Positions 5,679 to 6,464 of a stretch of DNA of 6,464 nucleotides are shown piece by piece. Every line of letters begins with the position of its first letter. Position 1 is the stretch's first letter. The DNA is from JBDTRY01 sp039931435 (GTDB lineage: Bacteria; Acidobacteriota; Thermoanaerobaculia; Gp7-AA8): positions 1 to 6,464 of the forward strand of contig JBDTRY010000217.1 of assembly GCA_039931435.1 (NCBI GenBank), in the 5' to 3' direction. A program made the translations under genes and the position numbers. The notes under the pieces were generated by a model. It worked only from the letters and a program-made list of their open reading frames with translations. It made no database searches and was not told the DNA's origin.

Positions 5679-6430
5679 CTCGGCCCTCCTGGCGTGAGCG
5701 GTTCGGCGGAGTCAGAGATGATCGAGCCGATATCTTCTCCGAGAACTGCTCGTCGAATATTTCCCTTGTCCCGTAACGAAAAAATGCAAATGGGAATGGA
5801 GCTGTTGCGGGCCAGGTCGATGGCCGAAGCATCCATCACTTCCAGCCGTTCGGCCAGAACCTGCTGATAACTGACCCGCGGTATTTTCGTGGCAGAGGGA
5901 TCGATGGCAGGATCGGCGGTGTAGATCCCATCCACTTTCGTAGCTTTGAAAATGATCTCGCATTTCAGTTCGCTGGCGCGCAAAGCCGCAGCGGAGTCCG
6001 TGGTGAAGAAAGGATTGCCGGTGCCGGCGGCGCAGATAACGACTCTTCCCTTTTCCAGATGACGGATGACCCGACGGCGAATGAACGGCTCGGCAACCTC
6101 GGACATGGTGATGGCCGAGGCCACGCGGGTGTTCACGTCCCTGCGCTCCAGCGCATCCTGGAGGGCGATGGCGTTGATCACCGTGGCCAGCATCCCCATG
6201 TGGTCGCCGGCCACTCGATCGATCCCTGAGGTGGCGGCGCTGATTCCGCGAAAGATGTTTCCTCCGCCAATGACGACGGCGATCTGAATCCCCAGGATGG
6301 AAACGCCGGCGATCTCGTCAGCGATGTCGGAAAGGACCTCCGGGTCGATGCCGAAGCGCCGGCCGCCCATGAGGGCTTCGCCGGAGAGTTTGAGGAGAAT
6401 CCGGTGATACTTTGGTTTCGCTTCAGGCAT
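5675..6430 (-). CDS. pyrH: UMP kinase (uridylate kinase)
   Basis: Hexameric bacterial UMP kinase of the amino-acid-kinase fold; it phosphorylates UMP to UDP with ATP and is generally controlled by GTP and UTP. It has 251 aa (E. coli 241). The signatures are LLKLSGEAL (12-20), VIGGGNIFRG (53-62), GDHMGMLATVINA (75-87), GTGNPFFTTDSAAALRA (136-152, UMP site) and KATKVDGIYTADP (162-174, nucleotide site). The extra length is a short N-terminal segment and a C-terminal tail of about 12 residues after GSIIS, part of which encodes the frr Shine-Dalgarno. The start ATG has TGGAG (6440-6436) 5 nt upstream. In most bacteria pyrH follows rpsB-tsf, which probably lie beyond the right edge (inference). Regulation by a promoter cannot be judged, because only 34 bp of upstream DNA is present. 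Confidence 0.98.
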   Translation of the reverse strand: MPEAKPKYHRILLKLSGEALMGGRRFGIDPEVLSDIADEIAGVSILGIQIAVVIGGGNIFRGISAATSGIDRVAGDHMGMLATVINAIALQDALERRDVNTRVASAITMSEVAEPFIRRRVIRHLEKGRVVICAAGTGNPFFTTDSAAALRASELKCEIIFKATKVDGIYTADPAIDPSATKIPRVSYQQVLAERLEVMDASAIDLARNSSIPICIFSLRDKGNIRRAVLGEDIGSIISDSAEPLTPGGPR

Positions 6431-6464
6431 GCGGGCTCCAGGCGGGCGAAGTTTATAACACCGG
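6431..6464 (-). promoter_or_regulatory. pyrH ribosome-binding site and AT-rich 5' flank
   Basis: On the minus strand TGGAG (6440-6436) lies 5 nt before the pyrH ATG and serves as its ribosome-binding site. Further upstream TTATAAAC (6458-6451) contains TATAAA, which could be a -10 box giving a leader of about 15 nt. It could equally hold the TAA stop codon of an upstream gene such as tsf. The -35 region is outside the window, so I claim only the ribosome-binding site. Confidence 0.45.

Overview
This window is an ordinary bacterial housekeeping region. Every gene lies on the minus strand, so transcription runs from high to low coordinates. The DNA is GC-rich, and Shine-Dalgarno sequences are clear in front of pyrH, frr, ispF and gltX. 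The proteins and the tRNA are clearly bacterial, but no marker fixes the phylum. The GC content, the gene order and a family of dispersed GTCATCC...GGATCTC intergenic repeats suggest an environmental or uncultivated lineage; Acidobacteriota-like is a weak guess. I see no mobile element, CRISPR array, phage gene or defence system.

Layout in transcription order. (1) pyrH (UMP kinase) and frr (ribosome recycling factor) overlap by 4 bp at ATGA; this is the usual tail of the rpsB-tsf-pyrH-frr cluster. (2) A 323-bp intergenic stretch (4798-5120) holds a hairpin just past frr that may be a terminator, three copies of a repeat (two as inverted arms able to form a long hairpin), and a weak promoter candidate before ispD. 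(3) A tight run follows: ispD and ispF (two steps of the MEP isoprenoid pathway, sharing one base), gltX (glutamyl-tRNA synthetase, 30 bp later), pyrD (class 2 dihydroorotate dehydrogenase, 4-bp GTGA overlap with gltX) and rlmB (23S rRNA 2'-O-methyltransferase, 74 bp later). (4) A 200-bp gap contains a good sigma70-type promoter. (5) tRNA-Thr(TGT) is cut by the left edge of the window; in many bacteria it heads a tRNA-Thr/Tyr/Gly/Thr-tuf cluster.

The genes share a theme of translation (gltX, rlmB, frr, tRNA-Thr) and precursor supply (pyrH and pyrD for pyrimidines, ispD and ispF for isoprenoids). They do not form one pathway, and co-transcription probably reflects growth-linked demand. The main points of interest are the intergenic repeat and hairpin block, the weak or coupled non-ATG starts of pyrD and rlmB with a possible 23-codon ORF between them, the altered fourth zinc-ligand position in GluRS, and the gene order. 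I found no convincing undescribed system.
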